Source: JABDGC01 sp964449835 (lineage in GTDB: Bacteria > Pseudomonadota > Gammaproteobacteria > DSM-16500). Taken from it: DNA of 37,284 nt. The DNA lies in assembly GCA_964449835.1 (NCBI GenBank), contig CAYVBZ010000014.1:1-37284 (forward strand). Reading direction: 5' to 3'. The translations under genes were made by a program, and so were the position numbers. Positions 1-8,795 of the stretch are shown here, piece after piece. Position 1 is the first letter of the stretch. Each line of letters starts with the position of its first letter. The notes under the pieces are model-generated. The model did not search any database and was not told where the DNA came from. It saw nothing but the letters and a program-made list of their open reading frames with translations.

Positions 1-1
1 G

Positions 2-1069
2 CTGCATTTCCCGCTTGCCATCATAAATGAAGTATACAAAACATATGATGCACTGCAACACCACGTGCCGTTTTTCTTATTGGCTGTCATAAAACCGGCA
101 TTGGATGCATTATCAACTGTTGATGGACAGTGTTGTCAGTATGGCTTGCGAGACCTCGATATGAAAAAAGGCCCGAGGCGCCGCTGTCACCCATCTTATC
201 AGCATTCTTTGGGCCAGCCGCTCTCTTTAAGGCGTGTCAATGACGATGACCCACGGAGCGATGCTGTATTAGTGGATCCATATGATGGTGATGTTCTTTT
301 TGACGCTTCTGAGCCGGGTTATTTTGATTGGTACAATAAAAATGGCCTGCTGGTGGCTAGGCATGGGGTTGTGGCGTTGCGCGACACGAGGCGGGCCGTC
401 GTCGCGTTGGAAAACTTATGGAGAGCAAAAGCAGCAGCTTATGGGAGCTATTATGCAGCCGTTCGCAGAGAAGTTAACACATCGTTACTTATCGAATTTT
501 CTGAGTTAGGAAATGAGGTAAAAGCCCCTTTTGCTGATGCGATTAGAATTCGATTTCCTAGCAAAGTTCCTGCGAGGCTGGTTGCGGCGTTTGAAAAGAA
601 ATTTAAAGCTGTGCGAGAGCAAATAGTGGGAGAAAACGTTCATGGAAAAATCAAAAAAGAGAATGCGGTCAAGATCGCAGAAGCCTGTTTGGAATTGAAG
701 CGCCAGGTCGTTACACTAGATCCTAATTTACCGGACCACATTTCCACGTTTCGCAAAACAGTCACCCCTTGCATAGAGACTTCGCTTTTGGGCAAGGTGA
801 TCGGCGGCTTAATTGGCGCTGCGCTCGGTATCTGCGTGGGCGCGATGCTGGGTGCCTGGTCTGGCCCTGGCGCTGCTCTCACGGCTGCGGCTGCGGGTGC
901 GAAAGGTGCCGTGCTCGGTGCGAGCATTGGCGGTGTGCTCTTTGGAGCGGCAGGAGCTTGGTCTTCTATGTGGTATAAAAAACGCCATCATCCTCTGAAC
1001 GATTTGGCTGACGCGGCCAAAGCGGTCCATGAACATGAAGCGGAATCGCGCAGATTAAAAGCACTTTGA
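2..1069 (+). CDS. Hypothetical protein with C-terminal glycine-zipper membrane segments, 5' partial
   Basis: The frame is open from base 2 with no stop, so the gene probably begins left of the window. A GTG at 65 and an ATG at 161 are possible internal starts, but neither is needed. I do not recognise a family. The N-terminal and middle parts look soluble and rich in Lys/Arg. The C-terminal third has two hydrophobic Gly/Ala stretches with small-residue spacing (GGLIGAALGICVGAMLGAW, then GAVLGASIGGVLFGAAGAW), a glycine-zipper hairpin likely to insert in a membrane. A charged tail (HEHEAESRRLKAL) follows. In Legionella-like bacteria this layout is common in secreted effectors; that is inference only. 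It is followed by tRNA-Ser on the same strand. Confidence 0.6.
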   Translation: MHFPLAIINEVYKTYDALQHHVPFFLLAVIKPALDALSTVDGQCCQYGLRDLDMKKGPRRRCHPSYQHSLGQPLSLRRVNDDDPRSDAVLVDPYDGDVLFDASEPGYFDWYNKNGLLVARHGVVALRDTRRAVVALENLWRAKAAAYGSYYAAVRREVNTSLLIEFSELGNEVKAPFADAIRIRFPSKVPARLVAAFEKKFKAVREQIVGENVHGKIKKENAVKIAEACLELKRQVVTLDPNLPDHISTFRKTVTPCIETSLLGKVIGGLIGAALGICVGAMLGAWSGPGAALTAAAAGAKGAVLGASIGGVLFGAAGAWSSMWYKKRHHPLNDLADAAKAVHEHEAESRRLKAL

Positions 1070-1130
1070 GCAAAGCCCTGTTGCACTGAAACTCAATCTA
1101 GTTTAACCTACGCCGGCAATCGATCGCCAA

Positions 1131-1222
1131 GGAGAGATGTCCGAGCGGTCGAAGGAGCACGCCTGGAAAGCGTGTGTACGTCGAAAGACGTACCGAGGGT
1201 TCGAATCCCTCTCTCTCCGCCA
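1131..1222 (+). tRNA. serV: tRNA-Ser (anticodon GGA)
   Basis: The acceptor arm GGAGAGA (1131-1137) pairs with TCTCTCC (1212-1218), followed by discriminator G and an encoded CCA. The anticodon stem CACGC/GCGTG holds the loop CTGGAAA, anticodon GGA at 1165-1167. The long variable arm (TGTACGTCGAAAGACGTAC) marks a class II serine tRNA, and the T arm carries GGTTCGAATCC. The gene symbol is a guess by analogy; isotype and anticodon are clear. Confidence 0.96.
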
Positions 1223-1245
1223 AGTTAAGTTTATTAACGAGTATT

Positions 1246-1356
1246 AGCAGCTAGTTTGGGTCCCTTCGCGACGATATGCCGTAAACCCCGCCAGGTCCGG
1301 AAGGAAGCAACGGTAGCGGCAGATTCGGGCGCCGAAGTGCGGCTCGGCTGGCTGCT
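1246..1356 (+). ncRNA. ffs: Signal recognition particle 4.5S RNA
   Basis: The conserved SRP core CCAGGTCCGGAAGGAAGCA, with its GGAA tetraloop and the Ffh-binding asymmetric loop, lies at about 1290-1310. The ends pair: AGCAGCTAG at 1246-1254 with CTGGCTGCT at 1348-1356, and CTTCG with CGAAG further in. This gives the single long hairpin of bacterial 4.5S RNA at the usual length of about 110 nt. The RNA works with Ffh and FtsY in co-translational membrane targeting. It sits directly upstream of dnaX. The exact ends are set by base pairing and are approximate. Confidence 0.93.
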
Positions 1357-1377
1357 TTGGTTCTAAGGACAGCTTTC

Positions 1378-2973
1378 ATGAACGATCAAGTCCTCAACTA
1401 TCAAGTCCTCGCACGAAAATGGCGTCCCCGGAACTTTCAGGATCTCGTCGGCCAGGAGCATGTATTAAAGGTGCTCATGAACGCCCTGGAACGGCAACGC
1501 CTTCATCATGCCTACCTTTTTGCCGGCACGCGCGGCGTCGGAAAAACGACCCTGGCGCGTATTTTTGCTAAATGCCTTAACTGTGAAACTGCTCTTGGCC
1601 CCAACCCTTGCGGAACTTGTGCAACCTGCCGCGCCATTGACGCCGGCCAATTTTTAGACCTTTACGAAATTGACGCTGCCTCCCGCACCAAGGTCGAGGA
1701 CACGCGCGACTTGCTTGAAAATGTCGCCTATCCGCCGGTGCAAGGACGTTATAAAGTTTATTTGATCGACGAAGTGCACATGCTTTCTGGGCATAGCTTC
1801 AATGCCCTGCTTAAAACATTGGAAGAGCCGCCGCCGCAGGTCATGTTTTTATTCGCGACCACCGAGCCTAAGCGTTTACCGATTACGGTTCTTTCCCGTT
1901 GCCTGCAGTTTCATTTGAAAGAAATTTCACCTGAACAGATTGTGGGGCAGTTGCAACGTATTTGTGACAGTGAAAAGGTGAAGTACGAAGCGCAAGCGCT
2001 GGCCCAATTAGCCCGCGCGGCGGATGGCAGTATGCGGGATGCTTTGAGTCTGTTAGATCAGGCCATTGTGTTTTGTCCAGGTATGTTGACCTATAACGAA
2101 CTCAATGAAATGTTGGGTTATATCACGCAGGATGAAGTGCTGCGTCTTTTAAATGCTTTGGCCGACCAGGATGGACAGCACTTGTTTGCTGTGCTTGCTG
2201 AATTGAAGCGGCGGGCGCCGGATTATCAACAAGTGCTTTCGGAATTACTGCTTTTCCTGCATCAGGCGGCTGTGTTTCAGGTGGTGCCTTCACAGCAGCC
2301 GGAAGCGGCGATTCAAGGCTTGGCTGGACGCCTTTCCGCTGAGGAGCTTCAGCTCTACTATCAGATTGCTTTAATGGGAAAGAAAGATTTAGCTTTCGCG
2401 CCCACGCCCGCGCAAGGGTTTGAAATGACGATGTTGAGGATGTTGGCTTTTAAGCCGGACCTGAGAGGCGCGACTGCGACAAGAAAAGCAGGGCCTATGG
2501 GAAGGGTGAGCGCCGCTGAAAGGGCCGCTCCAACAACGCCGACCGTGGAGAAAATAGCCCCAGCTGCGACCAAGCCAGGAACGCCTGGGCCGCTGAGTGC
2601 GGAGTGGAGCGAGCTTTTGCCGCAACTCGGGTTAACGGGGCTTGCCTATGCGCTTGCCTTGAATTGTAAAATGGAAAGCATAACGGACAAGCAGGTGAAT
2701 TTGCTGCTTGCGGCGAGTTATAAACCCATGATGAATTCCAAACAAATTGAAAGAATGGAACAAGCCTTGGGCCGTCATTTTAACCGGCCTTTGCGGGTTG
2801 TGATTCAAGTGACCGAGAATGAGGTCCAAACGCCGGCCAAGCAAATGGAGCAGGCCGATGCGCGGCGCCGGGCAGGGGCTTTGGAGTCTCTACAGCAGGA
2901 TGCCGGCGTGCAAAAAATAAAAAGTCTTTTTAATGCCACGCTGGATGCTCAATCTTTAGAGTTGGGTGAATAG
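1378..2973 (+). CDS. dnaX: DNA polymerase III subunit tau/gamma
   Basis: Clamp-loader ATPase that loads the beta clamp and ties the replicative polymerases together. The ATG at 1378 is preceded by AAGGA; the frame also opens from a TTG at 1357, but that lies in the 4.5S RNA end. Walker A is GTRGVGKT (residues 50-57), the zinc-binding cysteines are near 69, 78, 81 and 84, Walker B is YLIDEVHML, and sensor 1 follows at FLFATTEP. At 531 aa it is shorter than E. coli tau (643) but includes a C-terminal tau-like region after a Pro/Ala-rich linker (about 360-410). I see no A-rich slippery site near the linker like the one that makes gamma in E. coli. It is followed by ybaB and recR. Confidence 0.95.
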   Translation: MNDQVLNYQVLARKWRPRNFQDLVGQEHVLKVLMNALERQRLHHAYLFAGTRGVGKTTLARIFAKCLNCETALGPNPCGTCATCRAIDAGQFLDLYEIDAASRTKVEDTRDLLENVAYPPVQGRYKVYLIDEVHMLSGHSFNALLKTLEEPPPQVMFLFATTEPKRLPITVLSRCLQFHLKEISPEQIVGQLQRICDSEKVKYEAQALAQLARAADGSMRDALSLLDQAIVFCPGMLTYNELNEMLGYITQDEVLRLLNALADQDGQHLFAVLAELKRRAPDYQQVLSELLLFLHQAAVFQVVPSQQPEAAIQGLAGRLSAEELQLYYQIALMGKKDLAFAPTPAQGFEMTMLRMLAFKPDLRGATATRKAGPMGRVSAAERAAPTTPTVEKIAPAATKPGTPGPLSAEWSELLPQLGLTGLAYALALNCKMESITDKQVNLLLAASYKPMMNSKQIERMEQALGRHFNRPLRVVIQVTENEVQTPAKQMEQADARRRAGALESLQQDAGVQKIKSLFNATLDAQSLELGE

Positions 2974-3028
2974 CGAAAGCCACTAGGGTTTGCTAAAATA
3001 GCCGCACGATGATTAGGAGTTATAAAAA

Positions 3029-3373
3029 ATGAACAAAAGTGACGATAAACAGGCCGGCTTTTCGGACCTGATTAAGAAAGCGCAAGAGATGCAGAAAAAA
3101 CTGCAAGATATGCAAAAGCAAATGATGGACACCGAAATCACCGGACAATCCGGCGGTGGACTAGTAAAGATCACAATGACGGGCCACCATTATGCGCGCC
3201 GCGTTGTGCTGGACAGCAGCGTGCTGAAAGAAGAAAAATCCGTTATCGAAGATTTAATCGCAGCAGCCATTAACGATGCAGCGGACAAGATTGAAAGACA
3301 TATGCGCGAGAAAGTATCTGGCTTGGCGGGAATTAAGATGCCGGATAACTTGACGGATGCTGGGGACAAGTAA
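3029..3373 (+). CDS. ybaB: YbaB/EbfC nucleoid-associated protein
   Basis: Small DNA-binding protein of the YbaB/EbfC family, which forms a dimer shaped like tweezers and is nearly always encoded between dnaX and recR, as here. The 114-aa length is typical. The N-terminal helix is rich in Lys, Gln and Met (KKAQEMQKKLQDMQKQM), followed by the family strand region GQSGGGLVKITMTGHHYARRV and the helix EDLIAAAINDA. AGGAG lies 8 nt upstream of the ATG. It is probably co-transcribed with dnaX (55-bp gap) and recR (21-bp gap). Confidence 0.94.
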   Translation: MNKSDDKQAGFSDLIKKAQEMQKKLQDMQKQMMDTEITGQSGGGLVKITMTGHHYARRVVLDSSVLKEEKSVIEDLIAAAINDAADKIERHMREKVSGLAGIKMPDNLTDAGDK

Positions 3374-3394
3374 GGTTGGCCGCTAAGGGCTCTT

Positions 3395-3997
3395 ATGCGT
3401 TTTAGTCCACTTTTGGAAGCGTTAATCGAAAACCTGCGTAGTTTGCCGGGCGTAGGCCCCAAAACTGCGCAGCGGATGGCTTTTCAACTCTTAACGCGGG
3501 GCAGGCAAAGCGGTAAACAACTGGCGGAAGCCTTGGCGCTCGCCATGGAGGGAATTGGACATTGCCGGCTCTGTCGTACCTTTTGTGAATTAGAACTTTG
3601 CGAACTTTGCGCTTCACCGCGGCGCGACCCAGCCGCGCTTTGTATCGTTGAAAATCCCATCGACATGATGGTGATGGAGCAGATGGGGCTGTTTAAAGGG
3701 TTTTATTTCGTTCTGATGGGACACTTATCGCCGCTGGATGGGATCGGCCCTGATAAGTTGGGCATTCCGCTCTTAACGCAGCGCCTTTCGCAAAAAACCA
3801 TTACCGAAGTTATTTTGGCGACCAATCCCACGGTCGAAGGTGAGGCAACGGCGCATTATATTTCTGATTTGGCGAAACAATATCCGGAGGTGAGAGTGAC
3901 GCGCATTGCGCATGGCGTGCCGCTGGGAGGAGAATTGGAGTTTATCGACGGCGGGACCTTAGCGCATGCTTTTGCCGGCAGGTCGCTGGTAGAGTAA
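3395..3997 (+). CDS. recR: Recombination mediator protein RecR
   Basis: Works with RecF and RecO to load RecA on SSB-coated gapped DNA. It shows the helix-hairpin-helix (LPGVGPKTAQRMAF, residues 17-30), the C4 zinc finger (C57, C60, C69, C72) and a Toprim domain beginning LCIVENPIDMMVME, with the family stretch GHLSPLDGIGP. The 200-aa length is standard. AAGGG precedes the ATG by 6 nt. It is the third gene of the dnaX-ybaB-recR cluster. The stop region is tandemly duplicated just downstream. Confidence 0.96.
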   Translation: MRFSPLLEALIENLRSLPGVGPKTAQRMAFQLLTRGRQSGKQLAEALALAMEGIGHCRLCRTFCELELCELCASPRRDPAALCIVENPIDMMVMEQMGLFKGFYFVLMGHLSPLDGIGPDKLGIPLLTQRLSQKTITEVILATNPTVEGEATAHYISDLAKQYPEVRVTRIAHGVPLGGELEFIDGGTLAHAFAGRSLVE

Positions 3998-4032
3998 GCC
4001 CTTTGTCATCGGTAGAGTAAGCCCTTGTCACC
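3988..4032. repeat. Tandem duplication over the recR stop
   Basis: The 23-nt unit GGTAGAGTAAGCCC... at 3988-4010, which includes the recR stop codon, is repeated at 4011-4032 with one missing T and one changed base. It does not alter RecR because the first stop is used. It is probably a slippage product. Confidence 0.75.
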
Positions 4033-4053
4033 TTGAACGCAGTGAAGGACCTC
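4027..4053. repeat. Possible REP-like palindrome
   Basis: The segment centred on CCTTGAACGCAGTGAAGG can fold with CCTT/AAGG arms and resembles the widespread intergenic REP-type words of the form CCTGAGCGNAGNGAAGGA. A weaker relative (TTGAACGCAGCGAA) occurs at about 13682. The family assignment is from memory of such repeats, and no second full copy lies in the window. Confidence 0.35.
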
Positions 4054-4058
4054 TCAAA

Positions 4059-5045
4059 ATGCAAAAACAAACTAAGACAAAACTTTATTCCTCTTTTTTG
4101 TTTCTTCTTTCTTTTTTAGCTTTCTCCGCTTTTGCCAGCGCCACCCTGATCATTGAGCCAGACCAAGGCCGCCAACCGGTCCTGGAAGCGCTGAAGCAAG
4201 CACAAAGCACGGTGGATTTGGCCATCTATGGCTTTACCGATCCTGAATTAATGCAGGCCTTTATTCAGGCCAAGAACAACGGTAAAAAGGTGCGCATTCT
4301 CTTGCAGCATTATCCTTACAAAAGTCTCGACGAAAATCTTTTAGCAATCCAACGTTTTTCTGCGAGTCACCTGGACCTGACTTTTGCGCCGCCGGCTTTT
4401 TATTTGTTGCATCAAAAAACGCTTTTATTGGACCGGCAGCGTGCGCTGGTCATGACTTTTAATTTCACGCGCTCCACTTTTCAAAACGAACGCAATTTTG
4501 CGCTGCTCTTGGATGACCCAGCGATGGTACAGGAAATTCAGCGCGTCTTTGACGCGGACTGGCAAAATCAGCCGATCAAACCGGTGGCTGCTAATTTATT
4601 TTGGAGCCCGGACAACAGCCGAGAAAAACTGCTGAAGTTGATTGCGAGCGCGCAGTCCGAACTTAAAATTTATGCGCAGGGGCTTAGTGATTATCAGGTC
4701 ATTGGTGCTTTGGCGAGCGCCGCCCGTCGCGGCATCCAAGTCCAGATTTTAACTTCAGGACCAGAGCCAGGAAAAAAATGGGATTACTTACGCAAGGCCG
4801 GCGTGAAAATTTCTTTTGATAAGCGGCCCAGGATTCATGCCAAAGTCCTGCTGGTGGACCAACAAAAAGCCCTCTTAGGCTCGATCAATTTCACCCAACC
4901 CTCTTTGGACAAAAACCGAGAACTTGCTGTGCTGGTTACAAGTCCCCAGGTGGTCAAACAGTTGCTGGGTTGTTTTACGCAAGATTGGCAAACCTCTCTC
5001 ACGGCGCGACGACAATTTTCCCGAAAACGACAATTAGTCGCTTAA
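4059..5045 (+). CDS. Secreted phospholipase D-like protein with two HKD motifs
   Basis: The protein begins with a signal peptide (hydrophobic stretch SSFLFLLSFLAFSAFASA, residues 11-28), so it is likely periplasmic or exported. Two PLD catalytic motifs are complete: H118-x-K120-x4-D125 with downstream FNFT, and H260-x-K262-x4-D267 with downstream INFT. The PLD fold uses the paired histidines for phosphodiester transfer, on phospholipids or nucleic acid. The 328-aa length fits a minimal two-lobe PLD, close to bacterial Nuc- or cardiolipin-synthase-like proteins. The substrate cannot be told from sequence. Its 3' end overlaps the convergent mpl gene by 12 bp. Confidence 0.85.
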   Translation: MQKQTKTKLYSSFLFLLSFLAFSAFASATLIIEPDQGRQPVLEALKQAQSTVDLAIYGFTDPELMQAFIQAKNNGKKVRILLQHYPYKSLDENLLAIQRFSASHLDLTFAPPAFYLLHQKTLLLDRQRALVMTFNFTRSTFQNERNFALLLDDPAMVQEIQRVFDADWQNQPIKPVAANLFWSPDNSREKLLKLIASAQSELKIYAQGLSDYQVIGALASAARRGIQVQILTSGPEPGKKWDYLRKAGVKISFDKRPRIHAKVLLVDQQKALLGSINFTQPSLDKNRELAVLVTSPQVVKQLLGCFTQDWQTSLTARRQFSRKRQLVA

Positions 5046-6407
5046 AGCCTTTAACACCTTCTGATGGATCCCATCAAACCCAGAATTACTCATCATCACA
5101 ACATGGTCACCACTACGTAATTCCGGGACTAATTCTTTTACTAAACTGTCCACATCCTCATAAAGCTTATGAGGTTGCTGACAGCCTTTCAAAACCTCTG
5201 CCAACCCCCAATTCGCCGCCTGTGGCATCTTGCAAAAAATAAGATCGGCATCGGTCAAAGCTTGTTGGATCTGGTCTTTATGAATGCCATTGCGCATTGT
5301 ATAGGAGCCAAACTCCAAAACAGTGACAAGGCGCGCAGGACCAATCTTTGCTCGCAAACCCGCGAGGGTAGTTTTGATCGCCGTGGGGTGATGAGCAAAA
5401 TCATCATACAGCGTAATCCCCTGTACTTCGCCTTTGATTTCCAAACGACGCTTGACGTTTTTAAAGCTTGCCAGTGCTTCGATGGCTGTTTCGGGGTTTA
5501 CACCGGCGTGAGCGGCTGCGCTCAAAGCGGCTAAGGCATTATCTACATTATGCTTGCCTAGCAAAGACCAGCGGACTGTGCCGAGCGCCGCGCCTTCATG
5601 AAAAACTTCAAAAGAAGAGCCGTCTGGATTGACAAGACGCGCTTGCCACGCGCTTTTTTCACCACCAAAAGTAGTGCAAGGCGTCCAGCACCCTTTTTCC
5701 AAGACGCGCACTAGATTCGCATCTTGGTCTGGATAAATGATTAGACCGTTGTTTGGAATAGTGCGCAGCAAATAATGAAATTGTAGTTCAATGGCCTCCA
5801 GGTCTTTATAAATATCGGCGTGATCAAATTCGAGATTGTTCATGACCAAGGTGCGAGGGTGATAGTGCACGAACTTGGCCCGCTTATCGAAAAAGGCGGT
5901 GTCATATTCGTCCGCTTCAATGACAAAAAAGGGCTTGGACCCAAGACGGGCAGAAACACCAAAATTTTCCGGGATGCCGCCGATTAAAAAACCGGGGTTT
6001 AAACCCGCATATTCAAGGACCCAGGCAATCATGCTGCTGGTCGTAGTCTTGCCGTGCGTGCCGGAGACTGCAATGACCCAAAGGCCCTTCAAGATATTTT
6101 CAGCAAGCCATTGCGGGCCTGAGAGATAAGCTAAATGATTAGCTAGAACTGCTTCGACCGCGGGATTGCCGCGCCGGAGCACATTGCCGATGATGACTTC
6201 GCGAGTATCCGCCGCAAGGTCTTCTGGTTTATAACCTTCACAAAAAGAAATTTTTTTTTGCGCCAATTGCGTGCTCATGGGCGGGTAAAGATTCATGTCC
6301 GAACCCTTGATGGAAAATCCTTTTTCTTGGGCCAGTAAAGCAACTCCGCTCATAAATGTACCGCCAATGCCAAGTATGTGTATTTTATCATCTTTTAACA
6401 TTGCCAT
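5034..6407 (-). CDS. mpl: UDP-N-acetylmuramate:L-Ala-gamma-D-Glu-meso-DAP ligase
   Basis: Murein recycling ligase that attaches recovered tripeptide to UDP-MurNAc in one step. It shows the Mur-ligase N-terminal fold (IHILGIGGTFMSGVALLA, residues 9-26), the ATP-binding loop VSGTHGKTTTSSM near residue 115, the middle-domain DEYDTAFFDKR and NNLEFDHADIY motifs, and the C-terminal DDFAHHPTAI motif. Length (457) and the GTFMSG variant of the first loop distinguish Mpl from MurC. ATG at 6407 is used; an in-frame ATG at 6401 is an alternative. It overlaps the convergent PLD gene. The divergent neighbour is the sensor kinase at 6505. Confidence 0.94.
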   Translation of the reverse strand: MAMLKDDKIHILGIGGTFMSGVALLAQEKGFSIKGSDMNLYPPMSTQLAQKKISFCEGYKPEDLAADTREVIIGNVLRRGNPAVEAVLANHLAYLSGPQWLAENILKGLWVIAVSGTHGKTTTSSMIAWVLEYAGLNPGFLIGGIPENFGVSARLGSKPFFVIEADEYDTAFFDKRAKFVHYHPRTLVMNNLEFDHADIYKDLEAIELQFHYLLRTIPNNGLIIYPDQDANLVRVLEKGCWTPCTTFGGEKSAWQARLVNPDGSSFEVFHEGAALGTVRWSLLGKHNVDNALAALSAAAHAGVNPETAIEALASFKNVKRRLEIKGEVQGITLYDDFAHHPTAIKTTLAGLRAKIGPARLVTVLEFGSYTMRNGIHKDQIQQALTDADLIFCKMPQAANWGLAEVLKGCQQPHKLYEDVDSLVKELVPELRSGDHVVMMSNSGFDGIHQKVLKALSD

Positions 6408-6504
6408 TGTGGACTCATCCCTTAGGTTTAATAGAAATTTCGTGTAATATATACCAAAATTAAAACGGTTTATATGCTCGTGCAGGCTTTCTGGGAGGTC
6501 AAGG

Positions 6505-8079
6505 ATGGACTACACCCAATCGCTTTTCGAAGCGATTACCGATAGCGCAGTTATTTTGGATAAAGCGGGACGAATACTCGATTGGAACCAAGGCGCTTCG
6601 GCGCTTTTTGGTTATAGTAGACGGGATGTTTTAGGCCGCTCCATTAACCTCATTTATGACCGCAATTATCCCTTTCCCAAAATTATCAAAGAGATTCTGC
6701 CTGTTCATAAAAAATGGCTGGCAGAGACGATTTTTTTCCGTAAAAACGGTATTAAAGGCTCTTGCCGCAGTTCGGTCATGACCTTGATGAACCCCGCCAA
6801 GCAAAGCAAGGCCGCGGCCTTGTTAATTCATCAGAATATTTCTGCCTATAAGAAAATAGAAAATGATTTAAAGACGGAGCAGGAAAAGTTACTTCAAAAC
6901 TATCGCCAGAGTATGGCAGGTTTCCTCGGGCTTTACCCACTTTATTTGAAAAGCAATGCCGCTCGCGAGCAGTTGGAAAAGGACTTGCGGGAAAGTGAGC
7001 TGCGTTTTCGTTTGTTGGCGGAAAACGCGACGGACATTATCGCGCGGGTGGGGGCGGATGGGACCTATCTGTATGTGTCGCCGTCCTGCAAGACGCTGCT
7101 CGGCTATAAACCGGAGGAATTGATTGGAAAAAGTGTTTTCAAGTTTTCTCATCACGATGATGCCTCCAAACTCCGCAGGGCTTTCTCGAAGCGCAGAGAA
7201 GAGCAAAAAAATCCCATGTTGGTTTACAGGGCCCGGCGCAAAGAAGGAGAGTTTCGCTGGTTTGAAAGTTTGGTCCGGCTTATTTGCGATGAGGACACCA
7301 AAGAAATCCGAGAAATTCAAATGGCCTCCCGGGATGTGACCGATCATATTTTGGATAAGAAGGTCGGGATGCGTAAGCAGCAATTGGCACATGTTTTCCG
7401 TCTTAGTACGATGGAAGAAATGGCTTCGGGCATGGCGCATGAAATCAGTCAGCCCTTATCGGCCATTATCAACTATACCCGCGGTTGTGTACGGCATTTG
7501 CAGAGCGGGGAGCATGACGTCAGCCTTTTAACAGAGGTCATGGAAAAGGCCGTGACCCAGGCGGAGCGGGCCGGAGAGGTGATTCAGCGTTTGAAGAATT
7601 TCTTCTGTAAAGGGCAGTTGGTGAAAACGCCCTGTAAGATTAATAGTATTTTGCGGGAAACCGTGAACCTAATGCGTCACGATCTGACCACGACGAAAGT
7701 CAGGGTGGATCTCGATTTTCAAAAGGACCTGCCTTTTATCACGGCCGACCGGATTCAATTGCAGCAAGTCATGCTGAATTTATTGCAAAATGCAATTGAC
7801 GCTATGCGGGACAGCAACCCCACGGGCAGAAGAATTAAAATTGAAACCGGCGTGCTCAATAAGGACGCTGTGGCGATCACCGTGAATGACTCAGGGCCTG
7901 GTTTTTCCAAGGAAGCCGTTCATCAGGCATTTAGGCCCTTCTTTTCGACGAAGGCCCATGGGCGCGGGATGGGGCTTGCCATTTGCCGCTCCATTATCGA
8001 AGCCCATGGCGGCGCGTTTACGATTAACCCGAATACAAGCAATAAGAGTTGGATTCGATTTACCTTACCGATTGAATAA
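6505..8079 (+). CDS. PAS-domain sensor histidine kinase, FixL-like
   Basis: Cytoplasmic sensor kinase with no membrane segment. Two PAS domains are visible: residues about 5-120 (DSAVILDKAGRILDWNQGAS, GYSRRDVLG) and about 165-285 (ENATDIIARVGADGTYLYVS, GYKPEELIGKSVF). The phospho-acceptor H312 lies in the H box GMAHEISQPLSAI, typical of the FixL/DctB (HPK4) group. The N box LLQNAIDAM, G1 DSGPGF, F box FFSTK and G2 GRGMGLAIC follow. I see no haem-ligand signature that would prove oxygen sensing. GGGAGG lies upstream of the ATG. The cognate regulator starts 15 bp after the stop, so the two form an operon. Confidence 0.9.
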   Translation: MDYTQSLFEAITDSAVILDKAGRILDWNQGASALFGYSRRDVLGRSINLIYDRNYPFPKIIKEILPVHKKWLAETIFFRKNGIKGSCRSSVMTLMNPAKQSKAAALLIHQNISAYKKIENDLKTEQEKLLQNYRQSMAGFLGLYPLYLKSNAAREQLEKDLRESELRFRLLAENATDIIARVGADGTYLYVSPSCKTLLGYKPEELIGKSVFKFSHHDDASKLRRAFSKRREEQKNPMLVYRARRKEGEFRWFESLVRLICDEDTKEIREIQMASRDVTDHILDKKVGMRKQQLAHVFRLSTMEEMASGMAHEISQPLSAIINYTRGCVRHLQSGEHDVSLLTEVMEKAVTQAERAGEVIQRLKNFFCKGQLVKTPCKINSILRETVNLMRHDLTTTKVRVDLDFQKDLPFITADRIQLQQVMLNLLQNAIDAMRDSNPTGRRIKIETGVLNKDAVAITVNDSGPGFSKEAVHQAFRPFFSTKAHGRGMGLAICRSIIEAHGGAFTINPNTSNKSWIRFTLPIE

Positions 8080-8093
8080 AAGAGGAGGCTGGG

Positions 8094-8735
8094 ATGAGCG
8101 ATGAATCCATTGTGTATGTGATTGACGATGACCAGGCGATGGTGGAGTCTTTGTCCTGGGTCATTGAATCGGTTGGTTTTAAGGTGAAAACCTATACTCG
8201 CGCGCAGGATTTCCTGGAAGAATACGATGCGGGGGTCCCCAGTTGTTTATTGTTGGATGTGCGCATGCCGGGCATGAGTGGCCCTGAGCTGCAAATTAAA
8301 TTAAACGAGCTCTGTGAGGAAGGCAATTCTGTGCCACCTATTATTTTTATCTCTGGGCATGGCGATGTGCCTTTAGCGGTGCGCGTCATGAAGGCGGGCG
8401 CTGTTGATTTTCTGACGAAGCCCTTCAACGATCAGATCTTACTTGAAAGCATTAATAAAGCGATTCGCACAGACAAGGCCAACCGGGACAAGCGGCAAGA
8501 ATCAGAAGAGGCGCATGCCAAGTTTGCGCTGCTATCCACGCGAGAAGCGCAAGTTTTGCAAGGCATTGTCGCTGGAAAAGCGAACAAGGTGATTTCAGCC
8601 GAACTTAAAATTTCTTTAAAAACCGTAGAAGCGCATCGCGCTTCGCTGATGAAGAAGATGAGCGTGAAATCCGTGCCGGAATTAGTTAAATTGGTACTGG
8701 CAAATAATGTTGAAGAAACCGTACATGAAGAATGA
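8094..8735 (+). CDS. FixJ-family response regulator (receiver plus LuxR HTH)
   Basis: The N-terminal receiver has the acidic pair D11/D12, phospho-acceptor D55 (LLLDVRMPG), and the conserved Lys in FLTKPF. After a linker of about 20 residues comes a LuxR/GerE helix-turn-helix (LSTREAQVLQGIVAGKANK, then ISLKTVEAHRASLMKKM, residues about 147-190). It is translated right after the sensor kinase gene (GAGGAGGCTGGG upstream), which makes it the likely partner. Its targets are unknown. The stress-protein gene downstream with a palindromic upstream site is a candidate. Confidence 0.92.
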   Translation: MSDESIVYVIDDDQAMVESLSWVIESVGFKVKTYTRAQDFLEEYDAGVPSCLLLDVRMPGMSGPELQIKLNELCEEGNSVPPIIFISGHGDVPLAVRVMKAGAVDFLTKPFNDQILLESINKAIRTDKANRDKRQESEEAHAKFALLSTREAQVLQGIVAGKANKVISAELKISLKTVEAHRASLMKKMSVKSVPELVKLVLANNVEETVHEE

Positions 8736-8795
8736 TCATTTTTTGTGTATTTTCAGTCAATTCTGTTCAATTTTGACGCTTTCCCCCTCATTTCT

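Noticed and set aside
640..927. Minus-strand open frame of 95 codons opposite the left-edge gene
   Set aside because: It is the antisense of a Gly/Ala-rich coding stretch, which creates Ala/Pro-rich open frames on the other strand. No ribosome site is seen.
2870..2940. Programmed frameshift in dnaX at A-rich codons near the 3' end
   Set aside because: It is too close to the stop to give a gamma-like product, and no slippery heptamer in the right frame is seen in the linker.
4970..5242. 90-codon plus-strand frame across the PLD and mpl ends
   Set aside because: Shadow of mpl on the opposite strand and of the PLD gene in another frame.
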